Shown here: one piece after another, positions 14,772 to 23,422 of the stretch
Layout: each line of letters opens with the position of its first letter
How positions within the stretch are numbered: the first letter of the stretch is position 1
Assembly: GCF_006704125.1 (NCBI RefSeq)
Contig: NZ_VIGH01000007.1
Span: 271,232-335,231 of the forward strand
Origin: Rhodococcus spelaei
GTDB lineage: Bacteria; Actinomycetota; Actinomycetes; Mycobacteriales; Mycobacteriaceae
DNA: 64,000 bases
Direction of reading: 5' to 3'
Made by a program: the position numbers and the translations under genes
The notes under the pieces: model-generated
What the model was told of the DNA's origin: nothing
The model's database searches: none
What the model saw: the letters and a program-made list of their open reading frames with translations, nothing else

Positions 14772-16160
14772 TCAGGCAGAGGGAGTCGAGGCGAACCTCT
14801 CGAGGAACAACGCCTCGGCCACCGCAAGGTTCTCGATCTCGGACGGGTCCACGCTCTCGTTCGGCGCGTGGATCAGGCAGCGTGGCTCCTCGACGCCGAG
14901 CATCACGATCTCCGCACCGGGCACCTCGGCGGCGAAGACGTTGCACAGTGGGATGGACCCGCCCTGGCCGACCGTGCCCAGCGGCTTGCCGAACGCCTCC
15001 GCCATCGCAGCCCCGAGGGCCGCGTACCCCGGGCCGTCGGTGCGGGCGCGGAACGGCGAGCCGACCTGCTCGGGCTCGACCGTGACCCGGGCTCCCCACG
15101 GGGCCTTGGACAGCAGGTGCGCGGTGAGCGCGTCCTGTGCCCGCTGCGGATCCATCCCGGGCGGCACCCGCAGGTTCAGCCGGGCCGAGGCCCGCGGCTG
15201 GATCGCGGCCGCCGACCCGACCACGGGCGGGCAGTCCATCCCGAGGATGGTCAGGGCGGGTCGGGCCCACACCCGGTCCGCGACCGACCCGGTCCCGGGC
15301 AGATCGACCCCGTCGAGCACCCCCGCGTCGGTGCGGAACTGGGACTCCTCGTAGCCCACCCCGTCCCAGGACTGGCCGGACTCGAGCCCGTCGACCACGG
15401 TGTTGCCGTCCGCGTCGCGCAGTGTCGCGAGCATCTGAACCAGCGCGGCCATCGCATCGGGTGCGGGGCCGCCGAACATGCCCGAATGGATCTCGCCCGC
15501 CAGGGTTTCCACGTGCACCACGACGTTCGCGACGCCTCGGAGGGTGACGGTCGCGGTGGGCTCGCCGACCTCCGCGTTACCCGTGTCGACCACCAGGATC
15601 ATGTCCGCCTGGAAGAGTTCCGGCTGCTCCTGCACCAGGTCCTCGAGGCCGCCCGTGCCCATCTCCTCGGAACCCTCCGCGACCAGGCGGATCCCGACCG
15701 GGAACGGCGAGCCATCGGTCGTCGAACTCCGCAGGGCCCGCAGCGCCAGCAGGTGCATGACGATGTTGCCCTTGCAGTCCGCCGCGCCGCGCCCGTACCA
15801 GCGACCGTCGCGTTCGGTGAGCTCGAACGGCGCGGTGTGCCACTTGTTCTCGTCGCCGGGCGGCTGCACGTCGTAGTGGCAGTACAGCAGCACGGTCGGC
15901 GCACCCTCCGGTCCCGGCTGGTGGCCGACGACGGCATTCGAGCCGTCCGTGGTCTCGATCAGTTCGACCTTGCCGACACCTGCCGCGAGGAAGGCGTCCC
16001 GGACCCAGGTCGCGGCCCGGACGCACTCCTCCTTGGGGAACTGCCGCGGGTCTGCGACCGAACGGAAGCCGACCAGCGTCGCGAGTTCGTCTCGCGCGGT
16101 GGGCATCAGAGCCTGCACCTTGGCGCGGATCTGGTCCGAATCCGTCTTGTCATCCGACAC
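14772..16160 (-). CDS. M20-family zinc dipeptidase
   Basis: 462-residue di-zinc exopeptidase (CNDP/PepV-like). Metal-binding His and Asp lie in VLLYCHYDVQPPGD, the bridging Asp in YGRGAADCKGN, the general base Glu pair in AEGSEEMGTGG, a further Asp in ILVVDTGN, and the C-terminal His in CLIHAPNES. A dimerisation 'lid' domain is inserted from about residue 190 to 340 (TATVTLRGVANVVVHVETLAGEIHSGMFGG, in parts). No signal peptide, so cytosolic. Orthologue of the dipeptidase that neighbours bcp in M. tuberculosis (Rv2522c). Likely general peptide turnover; the substrate is not predictable. Confidence 0.92.
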   Translation of the reverse strand: MSDDKTDSDQIRAKVQALMPTARDELATLVGFRSVADPRQFPKEECVRAATWVRDAFLAAGVGKVELIETTDGSNAVVGHQPGPEGAPTVLLYCHYDVQPPGDENKWHTAPFELTERDGRWYGRGAADCKGNIVMHLLALRALRSSTTDGSPFPVGIRLVAEGSEEMGTGGLEDLVQEQPELFQADMILVVDTGNAEVGEPTATVTLRGVANVVVHVETLAGEIHSGMFGGPAPDAMAALVQMLATLRDADGNTVVDGLESGQSWDGVGYEESQFRTDAGVLDGVDLPGTGSVADRVWARPALTILGMDCPPVVGSAAAIQPRASARLNLRVPPGMDPQRAQDALTAHLLSKAPWGARVTVEPEQVGSPFRARTDGPGYAALGAAMAEAFGKPLGTVGQGGSIPLCNVFAAEVPGAEIVMLGVEEPRCLIHAPNESVDPSEIENLAVAEALFLERFASTPSA

Positions 16161-16199
16161 GGTCGCCTCCTCGTGTGTCTCGGCCGGCCTTGTCGCCGG

Positions 16200-16691
16200 T
16201 CACTTGTCGTCCACCAGTTTCAGGTCGTCGGCGTACTGCACGAAGCCCCGGAGTTGGTCGGGGCAGTAGGTTTCGATCACGATCCGCTCGCCCGCGACCA
16301 CATCGGTGGTCGCGATGATCGGGCGTTGGCCCGGTCCGGCGGCACCGTTGACTATCTGCTGGTCCAGCACGCCGCGACGCAGCGCATCGCCCGGATGCGA
16401 GCACGCGACGCCCCCAGTGGTCCCGAGCACCCTGGCGGTGGCGTCCACGTCCAGGGTGCCGAGCCCGGCCGCCTGGAACCGTTCGGCCAATGCGGTGGCC
16501 TTGGAGAGGGACTCGGCGTCGCGCTGGTTCTGGTTGAACGCCACCAGGCCCCACACCGACAGTCCGACGAAGAGCGCGAACGCGACCAGGTAGATGATCA
16601 GGTGGGTGTTCTCGGGCCGGGTGTGCAGGTCGTCCACCGCGGCGACGTTGACCTCGTGGCCCGCCGCGTGCCGGGGGGTGTGCGCGGTCAT
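16200..16691 (-). CDS. Single-pass membrane protein coupled to APC permease
   Basis: 163 residues. A cytoplasmic head of about 30 residues with several His precedes one transmembrane helix (HLIIYLVAFALFVGLSVWGLVAF, residues 30-52). A roughly 110-residue extracytoplasmic domain follows, with cysteines in GGVACSHPGD and IETYCPDQL that could pair. I do not recognise a family. Its ATG overlaps the stop of the APC permease gene (ATGA), so the two are translationally coupled, and it may be an accessory subunit of that transporter. Its tail TTDVVAGERIVIETYC is hydrophilic and probably folded. Confidence 0.75.
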   Translation of the reverse strand: MTAHTPRHAAGHEVNVAAVDDLHTRPENTHLIIYLVAFALFVGLSVWGLVAFNQNQRDAESLSKATALAERFQAAGLGTLDVDATARVLGTTGGVACSHPGDALRRGVLDQQIVNGAAGPGQRPIIATTDVVAGERIVIETYCPDQLRGFVQYADDLKLVDDK

Positions 16692-18169
16692 CACGCCTCC
16701 TCGGCCTTGAGCGCGGCGAGCGGGTCGACTGTCACGTCCTGCTTCCAGGACGGCTTGCGCATCGCCAGGATCAGCAGGGGCACTCCGATTCCGACGACGC
16801 CGAACCCGCCGCCGACGATCAGGACGTAGACGAGGACGTTTCCGCCGCCGAACTGGGACGGCGGGACGAAGCCGATGCAGAAGGCCGCGACACTGGCCAC
16901 GATGCCGACCCAGCAGAGCAGGAAGAGGGCGGGAGCGCGGTAGCCGCGCGGATGGTCCGGCTGTCGGCGGCGCAGCCGCATCGCCGCGGCGAACATCAGG
17001 ACGTAGACCACGAGGTAGACCTGGGTCGTGATGACCGACAGGATCCAGTAGGCGCTGGACACCTCCGGGATGAAGGCGTACAACAACGCGATCAGCGTGG
17101 TCACCGCGCCCTGGGCGACGAGGATGTTCTGCTGGATGCCATGCTTGTTGAGCTTCTGCAGTACCGGCGGCAGGAACCCGTCCTGCCGACCGATCATCAG
17201 CAGGCCCTTGGAGGGTCCGGCCAGCCAGGTCAACATGCCACCGAGCGAGGCGGCGATCAGCATCAGGGCCAGAATCGGTGTGGCCCAGCCGAATCCGAAG
17301 TGCGCGAAGAAGGTGTCGAAGGCCTGCATCACACCCGCGGTCAGCGAGAGCTTCTCCGCCGGCACGACCCAGCTGATCGCGATGGCGGGCAGGATGAAGA
17401 TGCCGAGCACCAGGCCCATCGCGACGAACATGGCGCGCGGAAATTCGCTGGCCGGCTTGCGCAGGCTCGACACGTGCACCGCGTTCATCTCCATGCCCGA
17501 GTAGGACAGGAAGTTGTTGACGATGAGCACCAGGCTGGCGATGCCGGTCCAGGCGGGCAGCAGCGCGCTGAATTCCATCGGCGCGGCGGACGCGTTGCCC
17601 TGCCCCAGGAAGACGATGCCCATCACGATCAGCAGTACGCCGGGAATGAGGGTGCCGAGGACCAGTCCGGCACTGGAGAGTCCGGCGACGGCCTTCATCC
17701 CGCGTGAGGAGACGAACACGCCCGTCCAGAACAGCGTGACGATGATGATCGCTGTGTAGAGGCCGTTCGACGCCAGCGACGGATTCACCACGTACGCAAA
17801 GGTGCTCGCGACGTAGGCGAGCAGCGTCGGGTAGTAGAAGATCGTCATCGCGAATTGGCACCAGACGGCGAGGAAGCCCAGCTTGTCCGAAAGACCTTCC
17901 CCCACCCAGCGATAGACGCCGCCGGACCAGCCGGACGCCAGTTCCGCCGAAACCAACGACGTCGGCAGCAGGAACACGATCGCGGGAACGATGTAGAGGA
18001 ACACGCAGGCGAGGCCGTAGACGGCCATCGACGGCGCCGAGCGAAGGCTCGCAACCGAACTGGTGGTCATCATCGCCAGCGCGATCCAGGTGATGTACTG
18101 CTGCCGCGGCGCGACCGGCAACCGGCGCGCAGTGGTGGAACTCGACTCTCCGGCAGTGTCCAGGCTCAT
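16691..18169 (-). CDS. APC-superfamily amino acid permease
   Basis: About 492 residues and 12 transmembrane helices, e.g. WIALAMMTTSSVASLRSAPS near the N-terminus. The unwound helix-1 region and the VYRWVGEGLSDKLGFLAVW stretch resemble glutamate/GABA-antiporter and cationic amino acid branches of the APC family. The ATG at 18169 (MSLDTAGES) has GGTGGA five bases upstream and is preferred to the ATG at 18181. The gene is followed without gap by the single-pass membrane protein. Substrate cannot be stated from sequence; an amino acid or polyamine is most likely. Not obviously linked to the TetR gene upstream, because a palindrome separates them. Confidence 0.88.
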   Translation of the reverse strand: MSLDTAGESSSTTARRLPVAPRQQYITWIALAMMTTSSVASLRSAPSMAVYGLACVFLYIVPAIVFLLPTSLVSAELASGWSGGVYRWVGEGLSDKLGFLAVWCQFAMTIFYYPTLLAYVASTFAYVVNPSLASNGLYTAIIIVTLFWTGVFVSSRGMKAVAGLSSAGLVLGTLIPGVLLIVMGIVFLGQGNASAAPMEFSALLPAWTGIASLVLIVNNFLSYSGMEMNAVHVSSLRKPASEFPRAMFVAMGLVLGIFILPAIAISWVVPAEKLSLTAGVMQAFDTFFAHFGFGWATPILALMLIAASLGGMLTWLAGPSKGLLMIGRQDGFLPPVLQKLNKHGIQQNILVAQGAVTTLIALLYAFIPEVSSAYWILSVITTQVYLVVYVLMFAAAMRLRRRQPDHPRGYRAPALFLLCWVGIVASVAAFCIGFVPPSQFGGGNVLVYVLIVGGGFGVVGIGVPLLILAMRKPSWKQDVTVDPLAALKAEEA

Positions 18170-18288
18170 TCGGTCCACCATCCCGTCGGACGGGCCGCCA
18201 CAGCTTCGACGACTGTGTGCGGCCGCAGGCTTCCTAGCACTATCCCCCGCGCGGGGGCTTCGTGCAGTGGATAACGGCGAGCCGAGCA

Positions 18289-18315
18289 CGTATTCACCCG
18301 GATCGGGTGAATACG
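18289..18315. repeat. Palindrome CGTATTCACCCG-GAT-CGGGTGAATACG
   Basis: Perfect 12-bp arms around a 3-bp centre, 10 bp past the stop of the TetR gene (minus strand), so a likely terminator for it. The core TTCACCC-N-GGGTGAA is also the core of the 40-bp palindromes at 34221 and 56341, so it may be a short member of the same dispersed family. Confidence 0.6.
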
Positions 18316-18324
18316 CGGCACCGG

Positions 18325-19080
18325 TCAGCGATGGGCGTCGATCAACTGCTCGACGCCGTCGAGCAGCAGGTCGAGCGCGAAGCCGAAGTCCGCGTCCTCC
18401 CATTCGACGTCGGGGTCGGGATCGAACGCGCCGGCGGCCAACGCCTCGGACAGGTGCGGAAACCGGTCGGGCTCGAACAGTCGCGGCAGCAGGGCCGGGT
18501 AGTCGCGTACGGCGGCGTCCTCCGCCGAGACCGTCGCCGAGGCGGTCGCGAAGTCCGCGGCGAAACGCGCCCGTCCGATCACGTACAGCGACGTGGTGAG
18601 GACTACCTGGAAGCGGAGGGAATGCGGCAGCGGCGTGTCGGTGAGGGCGCTGAGTCCGGCGTCCAGCCAGGCGATGTTGTTCGGCCCGGTCGGCGGGGCG
18701 CCCCCGATCGACAGTTGCAGCCACCACGGGTGCCGCATGAGTGCCGCGTACTCGGCGCCCGCCCACGCCGCGAGCGCCTCCCGCCACGGGGTCGACGGCG
18801 CGATCGCGGGCGGCGGCCCCACCACTCGGTCGGAGATCAGCTCGACCAGTTCGTCCTTGCTCGCGACGTAGCGGTAGAGCGACATGGTCGTGAAGCCGAG
18901 TTGCTTGGCGACGCGGGCCATCGACAGCGCCGCGATGCCGTCGGCGTCGGCGAGTTCGATTGCCGTGTCGACGATCTGCTCGATGCTGAGACCTCGCCGG
19001 GGGCCGCGGCTGCCGGCCTCGGCCAGCCCCCAGGCGAGCGCGACCGTCCGCGGCAGGTCGCGTTCGTCCGCGGTGTCCAT
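18325..19080 (-). CDS. TetR-family repressor with TetR_C (TetR/TcR-like) domain
   Basis: 251 residues. HTH region LSIEQIVDTAIELADADGIAALSMARVAKQLG then FTTMSLYRYVASKDELVELI, followed by a C-terminal domain with the W-rich REALAAWAGAEYAALMRHPWW pattern typical of regulators next to DrrAB exporters. ATG 19080 is chosen for the GGGAGAG ribosome site nine bases upstream; an ATG at 19119 would add 13 residues and sits inside the promoter. It is divergent from the ABC exporter genes, with an inverted repeat between them, so it most likely represses the exporter and itself. Confidence 0.88.
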   Translation of the reverse strand: MDTADERDLPRTVALAWGLAEAGSRGPRRGLSIEQIVDTAIELADADGIAALSMARVAKQLGFTTMSLYRYVASKDELVELISDRVVGPPPAIAPSTPWREALAAWAGAEYAALMRHPWWLQLSIGGAPPTGPNNIAWLDAGLSALTDTPLPHSLRFQVVLTTSLYVIGRARFAADFATASATVSAEDAAVRDYPALLPRLFEPDRFPHLSEALAAGAFDPDPDVEWEDADFGFALDLLLDGVEQLIDAHR

Positions 19081-19124
19081 CGGTACAACTCTCCCGTCGT
19101 CGGCCCCTCTTGCGCTCATCCTAA

Positions 19125-19166
19125 AACTGTGTACCTTATAAACCGAAGTATATGACATACACAGTT
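19125..19166. promoter_or_regulatory. Inverted-repeat operator between tetR and drrAB
   Basis: AACTGTGTA (19125-19133) and TACACAGTT (19158-19166) are exact inverted copies, 33 bp centre to centre. The AT-rich spacer contains TATAA and TATATG -10-like boxes in both directions, so promoters for both genes overlap the site. A plausible TetR binding region. Confidence 0.6.
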
Positions 19167-19227
19167 CTGGACATGCAGCGAGCTCGAACTCGAAGTGACT
19201 GAACCTCGAAGCGATCGGAGAACATCG

Positions 19228-20202
19228 ATGAACCACGACGAACCCGGAGACGCGATCCGCGTCCACGGCCTCACCAAGAAGTACGGCGACCACCTGGTCC
19301 TCGACGGACTCGACCTGCACGTGCCTGTCGGCCGGATCTTCGCCCTGCTCGGCGCGAACGGCGCAGGCAAGACCACCACCGTCCGCATCCTGTCCACGCT
19401 GCTGCCCTTCGACTCCGGCCAGGTGACCGTCGCCGGGCACTCGCTGCCCGGCGCAGCGCAGTCGGTGCGCCGCAGCATCAGCGTCACCGGCCAGTACGCG
19501 GCGGTCGACAAGGTGCTGACCGGCCGCGAGAACCTCATGCTCGTCGCCGAACTCAACCACCTCGGCCGGACCGAATCACGCCGCCGCACGGCGGAACTGC
19601 TGGACCGATTCGATCTCGTCGGTGCGGCCGACCGCCGGGCCGAGACGTACTCGGGCGGCATGGCGCGCCGACTGGACCTGGCCATGAGCCTGGTCGCGCA
19701 CCCGCAGGTCGTCTTCCTCGACGAGCCGACCACCGGACTCGATCCGCGCAGCCGTCGCGAGATGTGGTCCGTCATCCGCGAACTCGCCGACGGCGGGGTG
19801 ACCATCTTCCTGACCACGCAGTACCTCGAGGAGGCCGACGAACTGGCGGACCGCATCGCCGTCATCGACGGCGGCGCAATCGTGGCCGAGGGCACCCCCA
19901 CCGAGCTCAAGAAGCTGGTCAACGGCGGACACGTGGAACTTCAGTTCGCCGACCGCACGCAGTTCGACCGGGCCGCTGTCGCGCTGCCCGGGGCTGTCAC
20001 CGACGCCGGCACCCTGACCGTCGAGGTGCCGACCGACGGCAGTATCGCCTCCCTCAAGACGCTGCTCGACCGGATCGACTCCCCCGAACTCTCGGTCGAG
20101 CAGTTCGCGCTGCACACCCCCGACCTGGACGACGTCTTCTTCGCCCTCACCGGTGCACCCCGCGCCACCGGTTCCGACTCGACGAAAGCAGCAGTCCGAT
20201 GA
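19228..20202 (+). CDS. ABC exporter ATP-binding protein, DrrA family
   Basis: 324 residues. Walker A GANGAGKTTT, signature YSGGMARRLDLAMSL, Walker B VVFLDEPTTGLD, then the H-loop-type TTQYLEEADELADR with Gln in place of the usual His. The DrrA/NatA-type C-terminal domain ends VEQFALHTPDLDDVFFALTG, a DrrA hallmark. ATG 19228 is fixed by GGAG seven bases upstream; an earlier in-frame GTG at 19195 lacks this. The stop overlaps the permease ATG. Together they form a homodimeric-permease drug or lipid exporter under control of the divergent TetR. Substrate unknown. Confidence 0.93.
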   Translation: MNHDEPGDAIRVHGLTKKYGDHLVLDGLDLHVPVGRIFALLGANGAGKTTTVRILSTLLPFDSGQVTVAGHSLPGAAQSVRRSISVTGQYAAVDKVLTGRENLMLVAELNHLGRTESRRRTAELLDRFDLVGAADRRAETYSGGMARRLDLAMSLVAHPQVVFLDEPTTGLDPRSRREMWSVIRELADGGVTIFLTTQYLEEADELADRIAVIDGGAIVAEGTPTELKKLVNGGHVELQFADRTQFDRAAVALPGAVTDAGTLTVEVPTDGSIASLKTLLDRIDSPELSVEQFALHTPDLDDVFFALTGAPRATGSDSTKAAVR

Positions 20203-20987
20203 GCACCCGCACCGTCACACACAGCGAATTCACTTCTGTCGCAGCCGATTCCGCGGTGATGCTGCGCCGCAACCTCAAACACGTCCTGCGCAGCCCCGAC
20301 ACCATGCTGATGGCGGTGGCGCTGCCGATCATGCTGATGCTGCTGTTCGTCTACGTCTTCGGCGGCGCGATCAACACCGGCACCGACTACATCAACTACG
20401 TCGTTCCCGGAATCATCCTGCTGTGCGCGGCATTCGGCGCCTCGACCACCGCGGTCAGCGTGTCCACCGACATGACCGAGGGCATCATCGACCGCTTCCG
20501 CACGCTGCCGATCGCGCAGTCGTCCTTCCTGACCGGGCACGTACTGGTCAGCGTGGTGCGCAACCTCGCCACCACCGCGATCGTCATCGCGGTCGCGCTG
20601 CTGATGGGCTTTCGCCCGACCAGTGACCCGCTGAGGTGGCTCGGGGTGGTCGGGGTGATCGGCGCCTTCATCTTCGGACTGTCCTACCTGTCCACGGCAC
20701 TGGGACTGCTCGCGAAGAATCCGGAGGCGGCGAGCGGTTTCACCTTCGTGATCATGTTCGTGCCGTACGTCAGCAGCGCGTTCGTTCCTGCCGACTCAAT
20801 GCCGTCGTGGCTGCAGTGGTTCGCCGAGAACCAGCCGGTCACCCCGATCATCGAGACCGTCCGCGGGCTGCTGATGGGCACCGAGATCGGCAACAGTGCG
20901 TGGCTCGCCCTGGGCTGGTGCGCGGCGATCACGGTAATCGGGTTCGCCTGGTCCACGGTGCTCTACCGCCGCCGCGTCGCCGCCTGA
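20199..20987 (+). CDS. ABC-2 type exporter permease, DrrB family
   Basis: 262 residues and six predicted transmembrane helices. It begins with a cytoplasmic segment (MLRRNLKHVLRSPDTMLMAV), followed by LPIMLMLLFVYVFGGAI. The cytoplasmic loop DMTEGIIDRFRTLPIAQSSFLTGH is the DrrB 'RT(L/M)P' coupling element that meets the ATPase. The last helix ends at VLYRRRVAA. ATG overlaps the DrrA stop by 4 bp, ensuring coupled synthesis. With DrrA it is a complete exporter. Relatives export anthracyclines or phthiocerol lipids; neither pathway is visible here. Confidence 0.92.
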   Translation: MSTRTVTHSEFTSVAADSAVMLRRNLKHVLRSPDTMLMAVALPIMLMLLFVYVFGGAINTGTDYINYVVPGIILLCAAFGASTTAVSVSTDMTEGIIDRFRTLPIAQSSFLTGHVLVSVVRNLATTAIVIAVALLMGFRPTSDPLRWLGVVGVIGAFIFGLSYLSTALGLLAKNPEAASGFTFVIMFVPYVSSAFVPADSMPSWLQWFAENQPVTPIIETVRGLLMGTEIGNSAWLALGWCAAITVIGFAWSTVLYRRRVAA

Positions 20988-21007
20988 CCCGGGCAACCCG
21001 GCGCCCG

Positions 21008-21065
21008 CAGGTATCCGGTACTCGGAGAAACACCGAAGTCGGGGGTTCGTCGAATCCGGTACCTG
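21008..21065. promoter_or_regulatory. Possible TetR operator upstream of tetR 21085
   Basis: CAGGTATCCGG (21008-21018) and CCGGTACCTG (21056-21065) are inverted copies apart from one extra base. They lie in the 97-bp gap between drrB and the next TetR gene. Spacing is wider than a normal single operator, so this is only a candidate. Confidence 0.35.
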
Positions 21066-21084
21066 TGGCGGCTAACCTGGACTG

Positions 21085-21810
21085 GTGGACGCCATGACCA
21101 GTAGTCGAGCCTCGCGCCGCGCGGACCCGGCCCTGTCGGCGGGGACCGGCGACCCGGATGCGCTGTCGGCGGGGACCGACGACGCCCCGCAGGAACTGCT
21201 ACCCCGCAAGCGGCCCACCCAGGAGCGCAGCCGTCGCAAGTTCGACGCACTCCTGGCCTCGTCGAGGGAACTGCTCACCGACGTCGGCTTCGAGTCGTTC
21301 ACCTGCGAGGAGGTCGCCTCCCGCGCGGACGTCCCGATCGGCACGCTGTACCAGTTCTTCGCCAACAAGTACGTCATAGTGTGCGAGCTGAACCGGCAGG
21401 ACTTCACGTCCGTGCACGACGAACTCGAGCAGTTCAACGGCGAGGTCCCGTCGCTGGACTGGCTGCGGTTCCTCAACAACTTCGTCGACCACCTCGCGAA
21501 GCTCTGGACCTCGGACCCGTCGCGGCGGGAGGTGTGGCTGGCGATGCAGTCCACCCCCTCCACTCGCGCGACCGGCAAGATCCAGGAGAAGGCGCTGGCC
21601 GGGCAGATCGCGTTGATGCTGGCCCCGCTCACCCCTCGCACCGAGCGCGACCGCCGGATCATGATGGCCGAGGTGCTGGTGCACGTCGTGTACTCGATGC
21701 TCAACTTCTCGGTCCAGGACGGCCAGTCGCATGCCGACGCCGTCGACGAACTCAAACGGTTGATGGTCGCGTACCTGCTCGTCGCGGAGAAGGAATCGCG
21801 GTCCGGCTGA
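21085..21810 (+). CDS. TetR-family regulator
   Basis: 241 residues. A Gly/Asp-rich leader of about 40 residues includes the near-repeat LSAGTGDPDALSAGTDD. The HTH follows: RSRRKFDALLASSRELLTDVG, FESFTCEEVASRADVPIGTLYQFFANKYVIVCEL. The C-terminal part (LAKLWTSDPSRREVWLAMQ, MMAEVLVHVVYSMLNFSV) is an all-helical ligand domain. Start GTG 21085 or ATG 21094; both fall within the long leader. It converges with the MFS exporter gene (28 bp apart) and probably regulates it, as in many exporter/TetR pairs, although the genes do not share a promoter. Confidence 0.88.
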   Translation: MDAMTSSRASRRADPALSAGTGDPDALSAGTDDAPQELLPRKRPTQERSRRKFDALLASSRELLTDVGFESFTCEEVASRADVPIGTLYQFFANKYVIVCELNRQDFTSVHDELEQFNGEVPSLDWLRFLNNFVDHLAKLWTSDPSRREVWLAMQSTPSTRATGKIQEKALAGQIALMLAPLTPRTERDRRIMMAEVLVHVVYSMLNFSVQDGQSHADAVDELKRLMVAYLLVAEKESRSG

Positions 21811-21837
21811 ACGGACGCCGCGACGGGTCACCCACCG

Positions 21838-23415
21838 TCACGACGCCGGAATCTCGTCGTAGCCGCCGTGGGTGGACGCACGCAGTGTCGCGACGACGGT
21901 GACCGCCGCCGCGACGAAGATCATGACCGCCGACACCAGCAGTGCGGTGTCGAGTCCGGCGTGAAACGCCGCGTAGGTGGCATGGATGACCTTGTCGACG
22001 ATCGGTCCGTACGCCGCCGACGCCGACGCGTCTCCGCCCGCGGGCACCGTGCCCTTCTCGATGGCGTCGATGATGATGGACTGGAAGTTCACCGGGACGG
22101 CGAGTTGGTTCAGCCTGCCGGTCAGATCGGTGGTCAGGTGCGCGTTCACCAGGGCGCCGAGCGCCGCGACCCCCACCACCGCCCCCACCTGACGCATGGT
22201 GTTCGTCGCGGCCGCGGCCATGCCCGAGTGCGCGGCCGGTACCCCCGTCAGTACCGCGGAGGTCAACGGCACCACCGCGATCCCGAATCCGAGCCCCGCT
22301 ACCGTCAGCGCCAGGGCCAGCAGCGTGAACGAGGGATTCTCCCCCAGACATGCTCGCGTCAACAGGATCCCGACGCCACCGAGCACGCATCCCACGACCA
22401 TCGGCACTGCCGCGGTACTGCGTGCCACCCAGAAGCCGCACGCCACCGAGCCGGCCACGATCGCCACCGCCATCGGCGAAAAGACTGCGGCCGTGCGCAT
22501 TCCGGAGTAGTCGACCACCTCCTGCAAATACAACGCGGTGAAGAAGAAGATCGAGAAGACCCCGAAATAGACGGCGAACGCGACGATCAGCGCGCTGCGC
22601 ACCATCGGCGGTCGCAGGAACCGGAAGTTGAGCATCGGGTTGCGCACCCGCATCTCCACCGCGACGAACGCGACCAGTGCAAGACCGCCCACCACGAACA
22701 ACGTCACCACCGACGTCGCGCCGTACCCGACGCTCTCGCCGGAGATACCCGCGTAGATGACGCAGCCGAGGAACGTCGAACCGAGCACGAAGCCGGCCAG
22801 ATCGAGCGGTCCGGGTTGCCGATCGGAACTGTCCGGGACGAACCGGACCGCCGCCACGAACAGCACCGCGCCGAGCGCGAGGTTGAACCAGAACACCGCA
22901 CGCCAGTCGAACGCGCCCACCAGCAGGCCACCGATCACGGGACCGAGCGCCAACGCGAGCCCGGACACTCCCGCCCACGCGCCGAGCGCCTTCGCGCGGT
23001 CGGCCCGGTCGGGGTAGATGTGCCGGATCACCGAGAGCGTGCCGGGTTCGGATGCGGCGGCACCGACGCCCATCACGGCCCGCCCGACGATCAGCATCGC
23101 GACGGTCGGGGCCAGCGCCGACACCGCGGAACCAGCGCAGAAGACGACCATGCCGGCGACCATCACGCGCTGACGGCCCCACCGGTCGCCGAGCGAGCCG
23201 GCCGTGAGCATCAGGCTCGCGAAGACCAGCGTGTACGCGTTGACCACCCACTGCAGCGAGATAACCCCGGCGTGCAGGTCGGACTGCACGCTGCCGAGGG
23301 TCACGCTCACGATCGTGGTGTCGAGGAAGGTCAGGAACAGCACCGCACAGACGGTCGCGAGCGCGATCCGGGGCTTCGCCGCCGCGCCCACCCGCGTGGC
23401 GGCGTCGGAGGTCAC
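21838..23415 (-). CDS. MFS drug exporter, DHA2 (14-TMS) family
   Basis: 525 residues with 14 predicted transmembrane helices. Motif A is LGDRWGRQRVM (residues about 75-85) and the helix-1 motif LDTTIVSVTLGSVQSDL is typical of EmrB/QacA exporters. Motif C region ALALGPVIGGLLVGAFDWRAVFW is an antiporter signature. A large extracytoplasmic loop lies between the last helices (IEKGTVPAGGDASASAAYG). Proton-driven efflux of hydrophobic or cationic drugs is inferred from the family. Its start lies 8 bp after the MTB12-like lipoprotein gene, so these two are cotranscribed; the convergent TetR is a candidate regulator. Confidence 0.92.
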   Translation of the reverse strand: MTSDAATRVGAAAKPRIALATVCAVLFLTFLDTTIVSVTLGSVQSDLHAGVISLQWVVNAYTLVFASLMLTAGSLGDRWGRQRVMVAGMVVFCAGSAVSALAPTVAMLIVGRAVMGVGAAASEPGTLSVIRHIYPDRADRAKALGAWAGVSGLALALGPVIGGLLVGAFDWRAVFWFNLALGAVLFVAAVRFVPDSSDRQPGPLDLAGFVLGSTFLGCVIYAGISGESVGYGATSVVTLFVVGGLALVAFVAVEMRVRNPMLNFRFLRPPMVRSALIVAFAVYFGVFSIFFFTALYLQEVVDYSGMRTAAVFSPMAVAIVAGSVACGFWVARSTAAVPMVVGCVLGGVGILLTRACLGENPSFTLLALALTVAGLGFGIAVVPLTSAVLTGVPAAHSGMAAAATNTMRQVGAVVGVAALGALVNAHLTTDLTGRLNQLAVPVNFQSIIIDAIEKGTVPAGGDASASAAYGPIVDKVIHATYAAFHAGLDTALLVSAVMIFVAAAVTVVATLRASTHGGYDEIPAS

Positions 23416-23422
23416 GCGAACC

